A DNA stretch of 64,000 nucleotides. It comes from Phormidesmis sp. RL_2_1. GTDB taxonomy: Bacteria > Cyanobacteriota > Cyanobacteriia > Phormidesmidales > Phormidesmidaceae. Below are positions 61,208 to 64,000 of this stretch, in pieces. Numbering within the stretch: the stretch's first letter is position 1; each line of letters opens with the position of its first letter. Location of the stretch: positions 1-64,000 of the forward strand of contig JAAUPS010000002.1 of the NCBI GenBank assembly GCA_012033015.1, read 5' to 3'. The notes under the pieces are model-generated. The model was not told the DNA's origin, did not search any database, and was given only the letters and a program-made list of their open reading frames with translations. The translations under genes were made by a program, and so were the position numbers.

Positions 61208-62245
61208 CTATTCACCTTTGGCTTGGGCCGTTGCTGTGGCCTTTTGATATTGTCCCTTAATCCGCTCCAACACCTGATTGTCCACCGCATCTTTTGCCAA
61301 GCGAATCGCGTTAAAAATCGACGGTGCTCGAGAGCTGCCGTGGCTAATCACCGCAATTCCAGCTACGCCCAGCAGCAGGCCGCCGCCATGCTCGGCGTGA
61401 TCTACCCGCTGCTTAATCCGCTTGAGGTTGCCTTTCAGCAAAGTGCAACCGACTTTACCGGCAACGCCTTGAGGCAGCTCCTCGCGCAAAATTTGCAACA
61501 CTGACTCACCGACAGCCTCTGCAAACTTCAGCAGCACATTGCCAGTAAAGCCATCACAGACAATCACATCGAAATCACCAGAGAGCACATCACGCCCTTC
61601 TGCATTGCCCACAAAGTTAATCGAATTGAGCGCCGCAAGATTTTTGTATACCTGCAAGGCCAATTCATTGCCCTTACTTTTTTCTTCCCCAATATTCAAC
61701 AGCCCCACCTTGGGCGCTGCATTGCCCAAAACATACTCAGAATAAACACTGCCCATCATGGCAAACTGCTCTAAGTACTTAGGCTTGCAGTCCACATTGG
61801 CACCTACATCCAAAATCAGCACCGGCTTGCCAGCAATGACCGTGGGAAACACTGCCCCAATCGCGGGCCGAACAATCCCCTTAATCCGCCCTAGCCGCAG
61901 TAACGCCGCTGCCATGGCTGCCCCAGAATGCCCCGCCGAAACGACGCCATCAGCCCGTTTTTGCTTGACTAAATCCATAGATACATTAATGGAAGCCTTG
62001 GGTTTACGCTTCAGCGCACTCAAAGGTTCCTCATGCATTTCAATCGTGCCTTCGGCAGGCACAATTTCAATTTGGGCCAAAAGATCCGGCTGCGACACAG
62101 AAGCCTTGATCTGCTCAGGATCACCGACGAGCAACACCTCTATCCCTAGCTCTGCCTTCGCCCTGATCGCACCAGAAACAATCTCAGCAGGGGCATAGTC
62201 GCCACCCGTTGCGTCCACTGCAATGCGTACCTGCGTTGAATCCAT
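61208..62245 (-). CDS. plsX: Phosphate acyltransferase PlsX
   Basis: RIAVDATGGDYAPAEIVSGA; VSAGHSGAAMAAALL; CDGFTGNVLLK. Confidence 0.97.
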   Translation of the reverse strand: MDSTQVRIAVDATGGDYAPAEIVSGAIRAKAELGIEVLLVGDPEQIKASVSQPDLLAQIEIVPAEGTIEMHEEPLSALKRKPKASINVSMDLVKQKRADGVVSAGHSGAAMAAALLRLGRIKGIVRPAIGAVFPTVIAGKPVLILDVGANVDCKPKYLEQFAMMGSVYSEYVLGNAAPKVGLLNIGEEKSKGNELALQVYKNLAALNSINFVGNAEGRDVLSGDFDVIVCDGFTGNVLLKFAEAVGESVLQILREELPQGVAGKVGCTLLKGNLKRIKQRVDHAEHGGGLLLGVAGIAVISHGSSRAPSIFNAIRLAKDAVDNQVLERIKGQYQKATATAQAKGE

Positions 62246-62433
62246 TAAAGCTCTATCCTTTAATCTGGCCGTGTTTGGGCCAATAGAAACTTTAAGAATT
62301 CTATCAGACTACTTAGGCTACTGACCCAGCAATAGCTTACCCGAGCCCAAACGACCTAATCACGGAGCACCATCCGTAGGCAGTTGATTTCAGGGAAAAC
62401 CTATCCCATCAATCAGGGCATCAGGCCCGTCGG

Positions 62434-63161
62434 CTATTCTTCACCTGGCTCCACAATTCGCTGAAAAAGGTAACCGGTACCTCGCGCGGTCAAAATCAAC
62501 TCGGGGTTGCTTGGATCATCTTCTAGCTTGGCACGCAGACGAGAAATATGAACATCTAGACACGCGTATCTACATGGCGTTCAGGGGTGTAGCCCCACAC
62601 CTCTTGTAAAATTTCAGAGCGAGAAAACGGCTCACCAGAACGGCTCACCAACAGCTCTAGCAAGCTAAATTCCATGCCGGTGAGGCGAATGCGCTCGTCA
62701 CCTTTGTACACTTGCCGTTTGTTGGTATCGATGCGGATATTGTTAATTGTGATCACGCCCGAGCTGGGAATTCCCGAAGCGCCTGTTTTTTCTACCCGGC
62801 GCAGTACGGAGCGAATTCGCGCCTCTAGTTCCTTGGGAGAAAATGGCTTGACTACATAGTCATCGGCACCTAGCTCCAAGCCGGTGATGCGATCGGCGAC
62901 ATCGCCAAGGGCCGTCAGCATGATGATGGGAATGTCGGATTCTTTGCGTAGCTCTTGGCACACGCCATAACCGTCGAGCTTAGGCATCATCACATCTAGC
63001 ACAACTAAGTCAGGAACGGTATTGCGGAAGGTATCTAAAGCTTCTTCTCCATCGGCAGCCGTCACGACATCGTAGCCAATCATAGAAAGGCGAGTTTCGA
63101 GAATACGACGAATGCTGGCTTCGTCGTCAACCACTAGGATTTTTTCTTTAACATTTTCCAA
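62434..63161 (-). pseudogene. rpaB: RpaB OmpR-type response regulator, split by a 1-nt deletion near 62558
   Basis: MENVKEKILVVDDEASIRRILETRLSMIGYDVVTAADGEEALDTF...[12 protein letters not shown] then, in the next frame, [40 protein letters not shown]. Confidence 0.93.
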
Positions 63162-63689
63162 AGTTCTCTAAACTCCTACTAAAGTCGTGGCTAGCTGCTA
63201 ATCGTAATACAAAAAGTCGATCACTACGCAAAGGGAAAGACTGATCGCGCATACTCTGCATACTCTTTGTTTCTCGACTGTGCAGTTTATCGGCTGTGCA
63301 ATCGACCAAATTTATGGACTAACGCCTTGGGCAGTTCTGTAAATAAATTGCACATATAATAGATTGCATAGATTTGTTACTTTGCAATCCAACCATATGC
63401 CTTAAGATTGTATGCCTTTAGAACCGCCCTAAATCGCTTGCCTTACTGGGTTTCAGAGTTTCTTAAGATTTTTGCAACATGATAACAAAATAATACAAAT
63501 CGCTACAACGTAGGCCAAATATAGGATTTAGATTCAAGAAAGTTAGCATTTGAGCACATAGAACTGCTTTTTCTGAGCCTGTTGAGGGACTGCCTCTAGC
63601 ACTGTTTAGGCAAAGAAATGTATCAAAGTTATCTATTTGCTTGTGCTGATATGAGCTACCCAGGCGCTATGGCTTTGTTGGTTCATGGC

Positions 63690-63735
63690 TCTATAGCATT
63701 TCTCACTTGGCTAGACTACTTTGTATCGGGCCATT
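63690..63735 (+). repeat. Partial dispersed repeat (type I end)
   Basis: CTATAGCATTTCTCACTTGGCTAGACTAC matches the 42.7-kb copy. Confidence 0.6.
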
Positions 63736-64000
63736 TTGTCCTAGGCCATTTTATATGGGCCATTTTATATCGGGTCATTTGGGTATAGGCTCAGTCGCTT
63801 GATGGCATGGCAAATAGTACATTTGAATTATTTGATTGCTATGATTGACGGTATTCTTGACGAGTTGCGATCGCACGACCTCGCAGCCACCATCTGCACC
63901 TAGCAACCCTAATGCACCTGACAACCCTGACAACAGAGACTTTCTCTCAGATAATCGCCCATGGCTAAGATTCGATCGATATACGTATGCAATGCCTGTG

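Noticed and set aside
1-64000. tRNA, rRNA, defence islands, prophage, integrase or transposase genes
   Set aside because: No convincing T-loop/anticodon structures and no proteins of those classes recognised on either strand.

Overview
This window is chromosomal DNA from a cyanobacterium. GCGATCGC (HIP1) sites are frequent, and genes for OCP, FRP, a Psb34-family protein and RpaB, plus a plsX-fabH-fabD-plsC lipid block, are present. I saw no rRNA, tRNA, CRISPR array, prophage or transposase. Main content: (1) two-component gene clusters at 2.9-9.5 kb and 35-40 kb, the second including a hybrid kinase with a canonical LOV motif (GKNCRFLQG); (2) a photoprotection neighbourhood, ocp (15.9 kb), frp (17.3 kb), a Psb35-like ORF (17.9 kb) and a psb34 ORF at 18190..18360 that is missing from the supplied ORF track; (3) small stress-type proteins; (4) a 1058-aa repeat protein; (5) RecJ with a long C-terminal extension; (6) a PEP-CTERM-type integral membrane protein; (7) housekeeping genes. 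Main unusual observations: (a) two HLR1-like (RpaB-type) boxes as a perfect 20-bp inverted repeat upstream of psb34; (b) ten genes, including rpaB, each broken by a 1-nt indel, which most likely reflects systematic sequence error; (c) short, locus-specific tandem repeats that begin at or abut the stop codons of several genes; (d) a dispersed MITE-like or mosaic repeat family; (e) a Psb34-like short linear motif in a small protein without a membrane helix. Family calls come from reading the translations and are not backed by database searches.
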